NCBI GenBank assembly: GCA_049317525.1
Contig: JBMOIC010000010.1
Span: 15,708 to 79,707 of the forward strand
From: UBA961 sp049317525
GTDB lineage: Bacteria > Bacteroidota > Ignavibacteria > Kapaibacteriales > UBA961
Reading direction: 5' to 3'
Length of the DNA stretch: 64,000 nt
The notes beneath the pieces are model-generated. The model saw nothing but the letters and a program-made list of their open reading frames with translations, had not been told where the DNA came from and did no database searches. This document shows positions 43,851 through 52,922 of the stretch, in pieces. Made by a program: the position numbers and the translations under genes. Every line of letters begins with the position of its first letter. Within the stretch, counting starts at the first letter, position 1.

Positions 43851-46601
43851 CTAGTCTTCTTCGATTGGTGTTTGAATATTAATCTGAACAGTTCTATTGT
43901 ACAAACGTCCTTCTGGCAATTGATTAATAAAGAATTCTTGTTCTTCTCCAACACCTTTTGATTCAAGGGATTGGAATTGATTCTTTGTTGCAGCACGAAT
44001 TCCTGTTTCAACTGTTTTGGCACGATTAGCAGACAATTTACCATTGGATTCGAACATTCCAATAACATCAGTATGGCCTTCTATAGCTATATCAGATTTA
44101 GGAGTTGTTCGGGTATACACGAATTCTTTAAGAATTCTTTCATTGAATGGGCCTGCATCAAATCTATTGAATGGGAATAGAACAAGTTTATATGTTTCAC
44201 GTGTTTTAGCACCAGCTTTTTCAACTTTTACGCCTGGCTTATTCTTAACTATCATTACTTTTATAGAAATTGGATCTGATGAACATTCAGTTCCATTGAT
44301 ACTTTTTACGATAAGCTTAGCTGTAAAAGGAGTTTCTTCTGTAACACTTTCTTTTAATTCGGCACCTGTTTTATCTTTCCAATTCCATGTATACGATGCT
44401 TCATTTTTACCAACTTGATTTAAAGTAGCCCATTGTTTATCACTACGCATAATTTCAATGCGGCGAGAAGCAATAAGTGATTCATCAATACCATTATTCA
44501 TGATAAAATTCATAGACAATGGAGAAGGAAATATAGTAGGATCTCTATCTATCAATGGCTCCATGACAAGCCAAAGATCTTCAGGATCACCTGTAAAGGA
44601 TAATTCTGTACGACGATTTTCGATATTAGAATATAATTTACTTTGAGGGTCTTTATCACTTGTTTTGGATGCTACTTTATCGTCAGGTAATCCTCTTTTT
44701 TCTAGTGTTAAGCGATCTTCGGATATATGCCAAACATTTTTCAAATAATTATAAATTACCTGAGCACGTTTTTCGGATAATGCCATATCGCCTTTTTCAC
44801 CAGCCGAAACATCATCATTACATCCGGTAACTTTTACTTTTACATTTGGATATTTAGTAAGACGATATCCATAAATATTCAAGATATCATAATATTTTTC
44901 TGGTGTTTTGGCATTCTTATCACCTTGTACTTTTTCATCAGAAAAACCTGCTGTCTGGTCAAAAGATGAAAATAGTCTGTAACGACTAGGAATACTTGAA
45001 GAAGTAGAATCAAAGAAAACGTATGGTAATAATGGGAATAAATCGATTGTAGCAACTTCTTCTAATACTAATCCCTTCCAAGAAGCTAATTCAGGCTTCT
45101 TTTTAGACGCACGTTTGATAAAATCAGAATATTCCATTTCTGCTGAAAGAACAGGGCGTTTACCCAATAAAATTCTAACAGGAGGCTCTTCTTGAGACTC
45201 TTTTGCTTTATCATTATCGTAGGTAGTTTCTGGCTTTGTAACAATAATTTCTTCTACTTTTTTGCCATAATTAGCGTTTTCAGCTGTAATTCTGTACTTA
45301 ATCGTTTTGCCAGCATCTTTACCTTTACCATAATCAGAATTCATAACCACATATTGAAATTCTTTTTTAATGTTGGTAACCGAATCTGTTTTCTTGGAAC
45401 CAGTAGTCAAATTCTCGATAGTTATTGTTGCAGGAACTGATTCATTTGTACATTCATCATTTACAAAAACACGTACAATAACTGCTCTTGATAATGGCGG
45501 AACAAATGCCATAAAGATATCTTGTTCACCTTGGGCATTATCATAGTTTCTATTAGATGAGAAATAAATAACATCACCAGAAGCTGGGAAAGATATAAAT
45601 TCTTCATCATCTTTTGAATTAATTCCAGGATATGGAATTGGTTGAGGCTTTGTCCAAATATTTTTTTCTGGATCTGTAAGGGTGGTATAATAAAAATCTT
45701 TTTCTCCAAGATTTGGTATATGGCCAGTAGAAGCAAAGTAAAGTGTAACACCATCTTTCGAAATAAATGGTCCTAATTCTTGTTTGCCAGTATTAACAAT
45801 ATTTCCCAAATTTTTTGCTAAAGACCACTCGCCTTTGTCTTCGTCAAAATCTGAATACCAAATATCATAATTCTCATTGCTTATGTCATTTTCAGTATTA
45901 TTTGGTCCTAAACGATTTGAGGAATAATACACTCTATTTCCATCTGGAGACAAAGATGGTTGTGAATCCCAAAAGCTTGAATTTACATTTTTTCCTAGAT
46001 TTGATGGCTTACCCCATTTTACCCCGTCAATGGTAGTTTCATACAAATCACAAGAACCAAATCCATCTTGGCGATCACAAGCTGTAAAAATTAAACGCTG
46101 ACCATCAGATGAAATGGAGGCTGCACCTTCATTAAAAATGGTATTAACAGTGTTTTTACTTTCTTTTGGTTCTGGTTCAATATTTAATACAGAACCAGCT
46201 GGGAACATATCTAAACGTTCCTCTTTAGATGCTGCCCAAAAATCATCTGATGCTGGGCCACGATAATCTACCTCTTTACTTGCTTTACTTCCCTTTCTGT
46301 TCGAAACAAAAAATAATGTTTTACCATCTGCAGTAACCGTTGGAGCATATTCATCTGCACCAGAGTTAATAACAGGACCAAGATTAACAATCTTGATATT
46401 TTTCGATTTCAAAGCCTGGGAAGCATCTTCATCCGGATTGATTGTAGCTGCATACAAAAACAATGGGACTTCGGGTGCTCTTTCAGCTGCAATTTTCATT
46501 GCATGTCGAATTTTGTTTTCTGCTTTGTTTGCCAAAACAGGTATGGTTATTAAACCACAAATAACGGCAATACCGAAAAGAGTAGCAATGCGTCTTTTCA
46601 T
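43851..46601 (-). CDS. PD40 beta-propeller/double OmpA-domain envelope protein
   Basis: A 916-residue exported protein with signal peptide (ATLFGIAVICGLITI, ending VLA). Residues about 75-370 hold WD40-like PD40 repeats (APTVTADGKTLFFVSNR, PSLSPDGNRVYYSSNR, FISKDGVTLYFAS, FISFPASGDVIYFSSNR). A CNA-B-like segment (about 375-470), a first OmpA-like domain (about 525-670), a beta-sandwich (about 675-790) and a second OmpA-like domain (about 800-905; IAIEGHTDVIG, LSANRAKTVE) follow. Peptidoglycan attachment of an outer-membrane complex is expected; similar PD40-OmpA proteins accompany T9SS or PorE-like functions. It is transcribed alone, with its own terminator. Confidence 0.87.
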   Translation of the reverse strand: MKRRIATLFGIAVICGLITIPVLANKAENKIRHAMKIAAERAPEVPLFLYAATINPDEDASQALKSKNIKIVNLGPVINSGADEYAPTVTADGKTLFFVSNRKGSKASKEVDYRGPASDDFWAASKEERLDMFPAGSVLNIEPEPKESKNTVNTIFNEGAASISSDGQRLIFTACDRQDGFGSCDLYETTIDGVKWGKPSNLGKNVNSSFWDSQPSLSPDGNRVYYSSNRLGPNNTENDISNENYDIWYSDFDEDKGEWSLAKNLGNIVNTGKQELGPFISKDGVTLYFASTGHIPNLGEKDFYYTTLTDPEKNIWTKPQPIPYPGINSKDDEEFISFPASGDVIYFSSNRNYDNAQGEQDIFMAFVPPLSRAVIVRVFVNDECTNESVPATITIENLTTGSKKTDSVTNIKKEFQYVVMNSDYGKGKDAGKTIKYRITAENANYGKKVEEIIVTKPETTYDNDKAKESQEEPPVRILLGKRPVLSAEMEYSDFIKRASKKKPELASWKGLVLEEVATIDLFPLLPYVFFDSTSSSIPSRYRLFSSFDQTAGFSDEKVQGDKNAKTPEKYYDILNIYGYRLTKYPNVKVKVTGCNDDVSAGEKGDMALSEKRAQVIYNYLKNVWHISEDRLTLEKRGLPDDKVASKTSDKDPQSKLYSNIENRRTELSFTGDPEDLWLVMEPLIDRDPTIFPSPLSMNFIMNNGIDESLIASRRIEIMRSDKQWATLNQVGKNEASYTWNWKDKTGAELKESVTEETPFTAKLIVKSINGTECSSDPISIKVMIVKNKPGVKVEKAGAKTRETYKLVLFPFNRFDAGPFNERILKEFVYTRTTPKSDIAIEGHTDVIGMFESNGKLSANRAKTVETGIRAATKNQFQSLESKGVGEEQEFFINQLPEGRLYNRTVQINIQTPIEED

Positions 46602-46647
46602 AGGGTAACCTTGTTGTGAAAAACGAAAAAAATCAGTAAAGTTTTTA

Positions 46648-47181
46648 TCAATTATCTAATGTCTGTATGATACATAATACAGAACCTTTTTCAATAGCCT
46701 TTCCAATCTGAGTACTAACTTTTGATACGATGCCATGAACAGGTGCTTTTATAGAATTCTCCATCTTCATAGCTTCTAATACAAAAAGTGTTTCTCCTTT
46801 TCGGACTCTTTTTCCTTCGGTACACAGAATTTCTTTTAATAATCCTGGCATCGGTGCTAGTAATTTGTTGACAGATTTAGATGTTACATTGCTTGATTGA
46901 AGTAATTTCTGATAATGATATTGTATATCATTAAGAATATATGCCGGATAACTATAACCATTTAAAGAAAGCTCAACTGTATTTCCTTGAACTTTTGCAT
47001 ATACAATTGTATCAATTCCAATTTTATTATCATGTAACTTAAGTATGCACGGATATTCACTTATTATCGAAATAGAAAATTCGTTTTCTAAGATATGAAC
47101 TGTTCCTGATTCTTCTAAGTTTATAGAAATGAAGTGCTTACTATCAGTATATTCGGCATTTGCAAAGTAATTATTGGACAT
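46648..47181 (-). CDS. Biotin/lipoyl carrier domain protein (biotin carboxyl carrier-like)
   Basis: A 177-residue protein with a C-terminal biotinyl domain (about 108-177). The biotin-accepting Lys is in LEAMKMENSIKAP, and PMPGLLKEILCTEGKRV opens the domain. The N-terminal half is beta-rich and resembles the linker part of acyl-CoA carboxylase alpha subunits. No carboxylase or transcarboxylase subunit lies nearby, so its enzyme partner is elsewhere. Start taken at the ATG at 47181 instead of the TTG at 47184. Confidence 0.85.
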   Translation of the reverse strand: MSNNYFANAEYTDSKHFISINLEESGTVHILENEFSISIISEYPCILKLHDNKIGIDTIVYAKVQGNTVELSLNGYSYPAYILNDIQYHYQKLLQSSNVTSKSVNKLLAPMPGLLKEILCTEGKRVRKGETLFVLEAMKMENSIKAPVHGIVSKVSTQIGKAIEKGSVLCIIQTLDN

Positions 47182-47270
47182 CAATTCAACTGAGTGTGTA
47201 ACAAGTATGTTGAAGGTTGATGAAAATTAGTTAAATTTTTTCGTTTACGCATATAAAATTATCCACATTA

Positions 47271-47639
47271 ATGAAAAATTTTAGAAGTTTACCACATGAT
47301 CAACAGAAAAATACTCAAGATTTTTATGCTAGAGTATATGATCTTGTTCGCTTGATCCCCCCTGGAAAGGTTTGTACCTATGGAATTATTGCAGAATTTT
47401 TAGGTGCAAAATCCTCTTCTAGAATGGTTGGCTGGGCTTTAAATTGTGTGATTGACCGTATAGATATTCCATGCCATAGAGTTGTAAATCGCAATGGTGA
47501 TTTAACTGGAAAACTTCATTTTGCTTATCCAGAACAAATGAAAGAATTGCTATTGTCTGAGAATATTCAATTTATAGGTGAATCTGTAGATATACACAAA
47601 CATTTATGGAATCCTCGTGATCAGGATTTAATTACTTAA
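47271..47639 (+). CDS. MGMT family DNA repair protein, short form
   Basis: A 122-residue protein consisting only of the methylated-DNA methyltransferase C-terminal domain. It shows PPGKVCTYGIIAEFLG, SSRMVGWALNC and the active-site region IPCHRVVNRNGDLTGKLHF. The Cys in PCHRV is the methyl acceptor of true alkyltransferases; related short ATL-type proteins usually carry Trp or Ala there. It could therefore repair alkylguanine itself, or act as a lesion-flagging protein. It is divergent from the biotinyl gene and 27 bases before the superoxide dismutase gene. Confidence 0.85.
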   Translation: MKNFRSLPHDQQKNTQDFYARVYDLVRLIPPGKVCTYGIIAEFLGAKSSSRMVGWALNCVIDRIDIPCHRVVNRNGDLTGKLHFAYPEQMKELLLSENIQFIGESVDIHKHLWNPRDQDLIT

Positions 47640-47666
47640 TATTTAACCATATATCTTTGATATAAT

Positions 47667-48377
47667 ATGAAATCTAATCGTAGAAACTTTATTGGTGCTT
47701 TTGCTTCTTTTTCAGCATTAGCTAGTACAAAAATATTTGCATCTTCAGAAGATTCTTCTACTGGGATGCTAACTAAACATGAACTTCCAGCGCTACCATA
47801 TGCATATAATGCTTTAGAACCATATATTGATGCTAGAACCATGGAATTACATCATTCTAAACATCATAAGGCTTATGTAGATGGTTTAAATAAAGCAGAA
47901 GCAGAATTAGCTAAAGCTCGTTCTTTACAAGATTATAGTTTCATTCAATATTGGAGTAAACAATCTGCATTTCATGGAGGTGGGCATGCTTTACATTCTT
48001 TATTTTGGAAATCTATGGCTTCACCATCCCAAGGTGGTGGTGGAGAACCAAAAGGACTTTTATCAGAAAAAATTAAAGAAGATTTTGGATCATTTGACTC
48101 TTTTAAAAAGCAATTTTCAGCTGCTGCTGCTTCTGTAGAAGGTAGTGGATGGGCAATTCTTCATTTAAGAAAAAGCGATAATCGTCTGATAATTTTACAA
48201 GCAGAAAATCAACATAAATTGTCTGCTTGGGATACAATCCCTTTACTTAATATTGATGTTTGGGAACATGCATATTATCTTACATATCAGAATAAAAGGG
48301 CAGACTATATACAAGCTTGGTGGAATATTGTGAATTGGCGTTTTGTTGAAGAAATGTATACGCTATATAGAAAATAA
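47667..48377 (+). CDS. Tat-exported iron/manganese superoxide dismutase
   Basis: A 236-residue Fe/Mn superoxide dismutase with a twin-arginine signal (NRRNFIGAFASFSALAS) at the N-terminus, so it is expected in the periplasm. The metal ligands are visible: His in ELHHSKHHKAY, His in GGGHALHSLFW, and Asp/His in NIDVWEHAYYL. The fold motif LPALPYAYNALEPYID starts the mature protein. Iron versus manganese preference is not decided by these motifs. It ends four bases from the convergent VanZ-like gene with no terminator between them. Confidence 0.93.
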   Translation: MKSNRRNFIGAFASFSALASTKIFASSEDSSTGMLTKHELPALPYAYNALEPYIDARTMELHHSKHHKAYVDGLNKAEAELAKARSLQDYSFIQYWSKQSAFHGGGHALHSLFWKSMASPSQGGGGEPKGLLSEKIKEDFGSFDSFKKQFSAAAASVEGSGWAILHLRKSDNRLIILQAENQHKLSAWDTIPLLNIDVWEHAYYLTYQNKRADYIQAWWNIVNWRFVEEMYTLYRK

Positions 48378-48381
48378 TTAT

Positions 48382-48771
48382 TCACTTTATATTTTTATTC
48401 TGAAATTTATGATATACTATCACAAAAATAGAAGAAAGGCATATACCAATAATATCTGCGATTAAGTCTGCAATCTCTGAAGATCTACCAATTACAAAAT
48501 ATTGGTGATATTCATCTGTTGCGCCATAAAAAGCACCAATTATGATACTTATAATGAGTTTTTTTTTGAGTGAGGTTTTTTTATAAGGAACAAAGGCAAT
48601 TAATAAGGAAATTCCAAAAATAAAGTATGCAATGATGTGCAAAACTTTGTCATACCATGCAAATGTAGAATGTATATAAGGTATTTGGGGCAAAGATGAA
48701 ACATAATAAATAGATAAAGCTGCACCAAGTACTGGCAAAGAATAAAGGATTTTTTGAATAACTATATTCAT
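48382..48771 (-). CDS. VanZ-like family membrane protein
   Basis: A 129-residue membrane protein with four predicted helices. VanZ-like hallmarks include SSLPQIPYI near the first helix, YDKVLHIIAYFIFGISL with the conserved Lys-x-x-His, and GAFYGATDEYHQYFVIGRSSEIADLIADIIG. Function is unknown; VanZ confers low teicoplanin resistance in enterococci. The start is the ATG at 48771, since the upstream TTG at 48795 would overlap lpxA. Last gene of the uppS-to-lpxA operon. Confidence 0.88.
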   Translation of the reverse strand: MNIVIQKILYSLPVLGAALSIYYVSSLPQIPYIHSTFAWYDKVLHIIAYFIFGISLLIAFVPYKKTSLKKKLIISIIIGAFYGATDEYHQYFVIGRSSEIADLIADIIGICLSSIFVIVYHKFQNKNIK

Positions 48772-48784
48772 GGTTAAGCACGAA

Positions 48785-49564
48785 TTATCGTACAATTCCT
48801 TTTTTAGAACTTTTGATAAAATCTACACACTTTTGAACTTCAGGAATAATATGTTCATTATTTTTGGTATATGCATCGATACCATCTGTAGTGTTAAAAC
48901 CACTAAAAAATACTGATGAATAGAAAGAAGAAATATTATCTACCATGTCATCAGAGAAACCTCTACGCCTTAAACCAATTTTATTCACACCTTCAATTTT
49001 TCCGGGGTAACGGCCAACCAAAGCATATGGTAGAATATCTTTTGCAATCTTACAGTCAGCACCAATCATAGCATGATCTCCAACAGTACAGAACTGAATA
49101 ATTTTAGCCAAACCACCAAGGATTACCCAGTCTCCAATTGTAACATGTCCTGCCAATTGTGAAACATTTGACATCACAACATGATTTCCGATAGTGCAAT
49201 CATGTGCAACATGACAATATGCCATAATCAAACAATCTGTTCCTATCTGTGCTCTTCCTGTTGCTTCGGTACCTCGATTTATTGTTGCGCATTCTCTGAT
49301 AACAGTTCTATCCCCTATGATTGCATAGGTTTTTTCACCTTTGAACTTTAAATCTTGGGGTTGAGCCCCTATGACTGCTCCGGAAAATATATTGCAATCA
49401 TTGCCAATTCTGGATCCATCTAATAATACTGCATGTGGATGTATATATGTATTATCACCAATAACAACATCGTTTTCTATTACTGAAAATGGGCCTATAA
49501 TTACATTTTCACCAATAATTGCATTTGGTGAAACACTTGCTAATGGATGGATATTTACTGACAT
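48785..49564 (-). CDS. lpxA: UDP-N-acetylglucosamine O-acyltransferase
   Basis: A 259-residue left-handed beta-helix acyltransferase performing the first step of lipid A synthesis. It opens IHPLASVSPNAIIGENVIIGPF with hexapeptide repeats. The catalytic His is in YCHVAHDCTIGNHVV (about residue 122), and GLAKIIQFCTVGDHAMIG and GVNKIGLRRRGFS are family-typical. Length matches E. coli LpxA (262). It follows lpxC/fabZ by 14 bases, the usual FCB order. Confidence 0.96.
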   Translation of the reverse strand: MSVNIHPLASVSPNAIIGENVIIGPFSVIENDVVIGDNTYIHPHAVLLDGSRIGNDCNIFSGAVIGAQPQDLKFKGEKTYAIIGDRTVIRECATINRGTEATGRAQIGTDCLIMAYCHVAHDCTIGNHVVMSNVSQLAGHVTIGDWVILGGLAKIIQFCTVGDHAMIGADCKIAKDILPYALVGRYPGKIEGVNKIGLRRRGFSDDMVDNISSFYSSVFFSGFNTTDGIDAYTKNNEHIIPEVQKCVDFIKSSKKGIVR

Positions 49565-49578
49565 AAAAGTATTTATAA

Positions 49579-51021
49579 TTATTCGGATATTGTTCTATCA
49601 ACAATAGCTGCTGATAATTCAGATTCTGCTACTAACACTTCATTAACATATGCTTTTGCCTGTAATGCAAAAGTATTAAAACGCTTGCTTATCATTTTAA
49701 CATCTAGTACTAATTGGTCTCCAGGTATAACTGGCTTTCTAAACTTAGCATTATTAATGCCCATAAATAGCACCAATTTATCTTTTTCAAAAGTACTAGT
49801 ATTAAGTAATAATAAACCACCTACTTGTGCCATTGCTTCTATGATTAATACGCCTGGCATTATAGGTCTATCTGGGAAATGACCAATAAAGAAAGGTTCA
49901 TTTATAGTAACATTTTTATAGCCAACTATTCGATTTTCTTCTTTATCTATATATGTTATTCTATCTACTAAAAGAAATGGATATCTATGTGGCATTACCT
50001 TGATGATTTGATTGATATCCAATACTATAGCATCTGTTTTTCTAACTAAATTCTTCTTTTGTAATTTCTTTTGTAGATGAAGAGCCCTGATTTTTTTTGC
50101 AAATTCAATATTAGAGGCATGACCAGGGCGGGCAGCAAGAATTTGTCCTTTTATTGGAACACCTATTAATGCCAAATCGCCTAGCATATCTAATAGCTTA
50201 TGCCTTGCAGGCTCATTTTTAAACCGTAGCATTGTATTATTCAATATGCCATTATGGCCTAAAACAGCATTTTGTTCAATCCCACAAGTATGTAAAAGCT
50301 GTTTCAACTCATCATTATTCATGTCTTTATCAACTATCACAACAGCATTATCTAAAGAACCACCTCTAATAAGCCCTTGATTATGTAGCATTTCAACTTC
50401 TGTTAAAAAACAGAATGTTCGCGCTGGGGCAAATTCTTTTAAAAACTCTTTTTGTACATCAAAAAGACCAGAATGCTGACTACCAAGTGCAGAATTTTGA
50501 TAATCTATCATAACGGTTATTCGAAACTCATCATTTGGTAAAGCAACTATTTCAGATCCCTTTTGTTCATTAACATAACGGATTGTTTGATCTATAATAA
50601 GATAATCCTTAGCTGCTTTTTGCTCTACAAAGCCGGCATGATGTAATATTTCAGTATAAGGCAATGCACTTCCATCACCAACTGGAGGTTCATTGGCGGT
50701 TAATTCTATTCTGCAATTGTCAATCTCTAAACCAACTAATGCAGCTAAAACATGTTCTACAGTATGAACACTTGCACCATTATAGGTTAATGTAGTGCCA
50801 CGAGAGATATCCGTTACATAATCTACTAAAGCCGGAATTTCAGGAGAATTCTCTAAATCAGTTCTAATAAATGTAAATCCAGAATGTTCTGGAGCTGGAT
50901 GAAATGTAATTGTAGAGGGATTTCCTGTATGAAGTCCAATACCAGAAAGTGATACAGGTTTTTGAATTGTTCTTTGATTAACTAGCATATTGTTTTTTAT
51001 ATAATGATTTGATACTTTCAT
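49579..51021 (-). CDS. lpxC/fabZ: Bifunctional LpxC deacetylase-FabZ dehydratase fusion
   Basis: A 480-residue fusion typical of Bacteroidota and relatives. The N-terminal LpxC part (about 12-310) deacetylates UDP-acyl-GlcNAc; zinc ligands are in VHTVEHVLAAL and PARHKLLDMLGDLAL. The C-terminal FabZ part (about 335-478) dehydrates 3-hydroxyacyl-ACP, with the catalytic His in KVMPHRYPFLLVDRI and Glu in GVLIIEAMAQVGG. The start may be the ATG at 51021 or, more like other LpxC proteins, the ATG at 50988 (MLVNQRTIQ). Neither has a clear Shine-Dalgarno. Fusing the two ties lipid A and fatty-acid synthesis. Confidence 0.96.
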   Translation of the reverse strand: MKVSNHYIKNNMLVNQRTIQKPVSLSGIGLHTGNPSTITFHPAPEHSGFTFIRTDLENSPEIPALVDYVTDISRGTTLTYNGASVHTVEHVLAALVGLEIDNCRIELTANEPPVGDGSALPYTEILHHAGFVEQKAAKDYLIIDQTIRYVNEQKGSEIVALPNDEFRITVMIDYQNSALGSQHSGLFDVQKEFLKEFAPARTFCFLTEVEMLHNQGLIRGGSLDNAVVIVDKDMNNDELKQLLHTCGIEQNAVLGHNGILNNTMLRFKNEPARHKLLDMLGDLALIGVPIKGQILAARPGHASNIEFAKKIRALHLQKKLQKKNLVRKTDAIVLDINQIIKVMPHRYPFLLVDRITYIDKEENRIVGYKNVTINEPFFIGHFPDRPIMPGVLIIEAMAQVGGLLLLNTSTFEKDKLVLFMGINNAKFRKPVIPGDQLVLDVKMISKRFNTFALQAKAYVNEVLVAESELSAAIVDRTISE

Positions 51022-51034
51022 TCTAAAGTAACTA

Positions 51035-52099
51035 TCAAGAAAGTTCTATCATTTTTTGTTCTAATATTTCAATTTTTTGCTGAAGTGCATGTATCGTTTT
51101 TATTAAGTCTGGCAATTGCTGTGAAGCAGTTAAACGTCTTATTTCAGACATTCTATCTTGGGTAGGACTTCCGAAATAGACGCCGGGTTTATCGATAGAT
51201 TTACCAATTCCAGACTGACCATACACAATTACTTTATCAGTAGTAGAAATATGGCCTATCATGCCTACTTGCCCTCCAAAACGATTTCTTGGGCCAATAT
51301 GAGCACTTCCTGCAATAGCACTTTGACCTGCTAATGCTGAATGTTCACCAATCGAAACATTATGTCCAATTTGAATTAAATTATCCAACTTTACACCATT
51401 TTCAATTAAGGTACTACCTAGAACTGCTCTATCAATAGTAGTATTTGCACCAATTTCAACATCGTTTTTTATATGTACATTACCTGCATGTGTAATTTTA
51501 ACGAAAGATCCATCTTTTTGTTCTACATATCCAAATCCATCAGATCCGATAACTGCTCCAGAATGTATTCTGCAATTATCTCCAATAACTGTATCTGAAT
51601 AACAAACTACAGAAGGGAAAAGAATTGTATGTACACCAATTGAAGTATTACTTTGTAGAACACAATTATATCCAATTACAGCTCCTTTAGAAACTGTGCA
51701 ATGATCGTCTATTACTACACCTGCTTGGATTGTACTTTCTGGATGAATAGTTGCTGTAGATGCAATAATTGCAGATGGATGAATTCCATATTCATAACTA
51801 TCTTCTGAATAGTACAAATCAATAACTTTAGCAAATGCAGCATGTGGATTATCCACATATATAAATGCTTGCGACTTTGTGGGTTGTTTGGTAAAGTTTT
51901 TGGGTACTAATACACATACATGATTACATTCGGCTAGAAAATGCTCATATGATTTATTTGCCATAAATGTAATGTCATATGGCTCTACATGTTCTATTCT
52001 ACCTGGTTTACAAATAGATAAATCAGTATTACCTATAGCTTCTCCATTAACTAAAGAAGCTATTGTATGAATTGTGTATGATGCATTAAGAAATTTCAA
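51035..52099 (-). CDS. lpxD: UDP-3-O-acylglucosamine N-acyltransferase, TTG start
   Basis: A 354-residue beta-helix acyltransferase of lipid A synthesis. The catalytic His is in LIQIGHNVSIGEHSALAGQ, and GSDGFGYVEQKDG and TTIDRAVLGSTLIENG are family motifs; a C-terminal coiled coil ends the protein. No ATG fits. The frame stays open upstream into the preceding gene, but the TTG at 52099 gives the family-like start MKFLNASYTIHTIASLVNG, with GGTGA four bases upstream (52104-52108). A hairpin separates it from the skp-like gene. Confidence 0.93.
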   Translation of the reverse strand: MKFLNASYTIHTIASLVNGEAIGNTDLSICKPGRIEHVEPYDITFMANKSYEHFLAECNHVCVLVPKNFTKQPTKSQAFIYVDNPHAAFAKVIDLYYSEDSYEYGIHPSAIIASTATIHPESTIQAGVVIDDHCTVSKGAVIGYNCVLQSNTSIGVHTILFPSVVCYSDTVIGDNCRIHSGAVIGSDGFGYVEQKDGSFVKITHAGNVHIKNDVEIGANTTIDRAVLGSTLIENGVKLDNLIQIGHNVSIGEHSALAGQSAIAGSAHIGPRNRFGGQVGMIGHISTTDKVIVYGQSGIGKSIDKPGVYFGSPTQDRMSEIRRLTASQQLPDLIKTIHALQQKIEILEQKMIELS

Positions 52100-52115
52100 A
52101 AAATCACCATTTTTT

Positions 52116-52141
52116 AAAAGCCGGGTATTATACCGGCTTTT
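52116..52141 (-). terminator. Intercistronic hairpin overlapping the skp-like stop, before lpxD
   Basis: On the minus strand AAAAGCCGGTA (52141-52131) pairs with TACCCGGCTTTT, with one bulged base and a three-base loop that contains part of the stop codon. TTTT ends the stem. It resembles an intrinsic terminator, or an attenuator within the operon, since lpxD starts only 17 bases after it. Confidence 0.6.
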
Positions 52142-52892
52142 CAGTTTGCTCAGTTTGTGGTAATTCTGGTACAATACTTTGCTGAATTGGCTGCTTTGGC
52201 AAAGTATTTGTTCCATTTGGATCAGAAGTTTTTTTCTCTTCTGGTTTTTCATCTGGAACAACTATAGGAGTTCTAGATCTTGTACGTTTAACTCCAGGTG
52301 TAGATGCTGGAGGAGTGACAACTTTGTTTCTGGGATCTTTATCAATAGCTTCTTTTTGTTTTTTCTCTAAATCGTCTACATCTATACCTAATTTTTTTAA
52401 CACTTTAAGAGTTAGATCATATTTAGGATTAATAAAAGCCAAAGGTTGTGAAGATTTATCCCACACAATATCATAGCCATCATCAAAAGAAGCATCTTGA
52501 ATAGCAGCATAAATCTTTTCTTCTACGCCTCTAAAAACAAGTGCTACTGCAGCATCATATTCTCCATTAGGTCCTAATTTTTTGGTTGCATATTCTTCTC
52601 TTTCTTTCTTTTTCCTTTCAAGAAATTTTTCTTTTTCGCTTTTTTCTTGATCGGTCCAAATTAGACGATTTTTCTTAATCTCCAGATCTAATTCATTTAT
52701 TACTTTTTGTTGATCTTCTAATTCCCTTTTCCAATTATCTACCATTGTTTGCAAGCGTTGTTCAGCTTGTTGAGCCTCTGGAAATTTGTCTCTTATGGTT
52801 TGAGAAGCAACATATCCTATTTTCTGAGCATTAGTAGTATATAATGCACAAAAAACTGTTAATAATAATATGAACGATTTCGAGAAATTCAT
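52128..52892 (-). CDS. OmpH/Skp-family periplasmic chaperone with proline-rich tail
   Basis: A 254-residue exported protein with a signal peptide ending TTNAQ. The Skp/OmpH domain (about 23-175) starts KIGYVASQTIRDKFPEAQQAEQ and includes a long Lys/Glu coiled coil (the Skp tentacle, about 45-105) and a closing LTLKVLKKLGI. An extra tail of about 75 residues is rich in Pro, Thr, Lys and Glu and is absent from its neighbour. Skp proteins hold unfolded outer-membrane proteins for BamA. It is the second of two tandem paralogues. Confidence 0.88.
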   Translation of the reverse strand: MNFSKSFILLLTVFCALYTTNAQKIGYVASQTIRDKFPEAQQAEQRLQTMVDNWKRELEDQQKVINELDLEIKKNRLIWTDQEKSEKEKFLERKKKEREEYATKKLGPNGEYDAAVALVFRGVEEKIYAAIQDASFDDGYDIVWDKSSQPLAFINPKYDLTLKVLKKLGIDVDDLEKKQKEAIDKDPRNKVVTPPASTPGVKRTRSRTPIVVPDEKPEEKKTSDPNGTNTLPKQPIQQSIVPELPQTEQTEKPV

Positions 52893-52922
52893 ATGCTTTC
52901 CGGAAAATGTATAGCAATCGAA

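Noticed and set aside
43832..44068. Minus-strand 78-residue open frame across the end of the PD40-OmpA gene
   Set aside because: Out-of-frame shadow of the second OmpA domain; no family features.
52100..52261. Upstream extension of the lpxD reading frame into the skp-like gene
   Set aside because: The first 54 residues are low-complexity, overlap a well-supported gene and precede the LpxD family start; the TTG at 52099 fits better.
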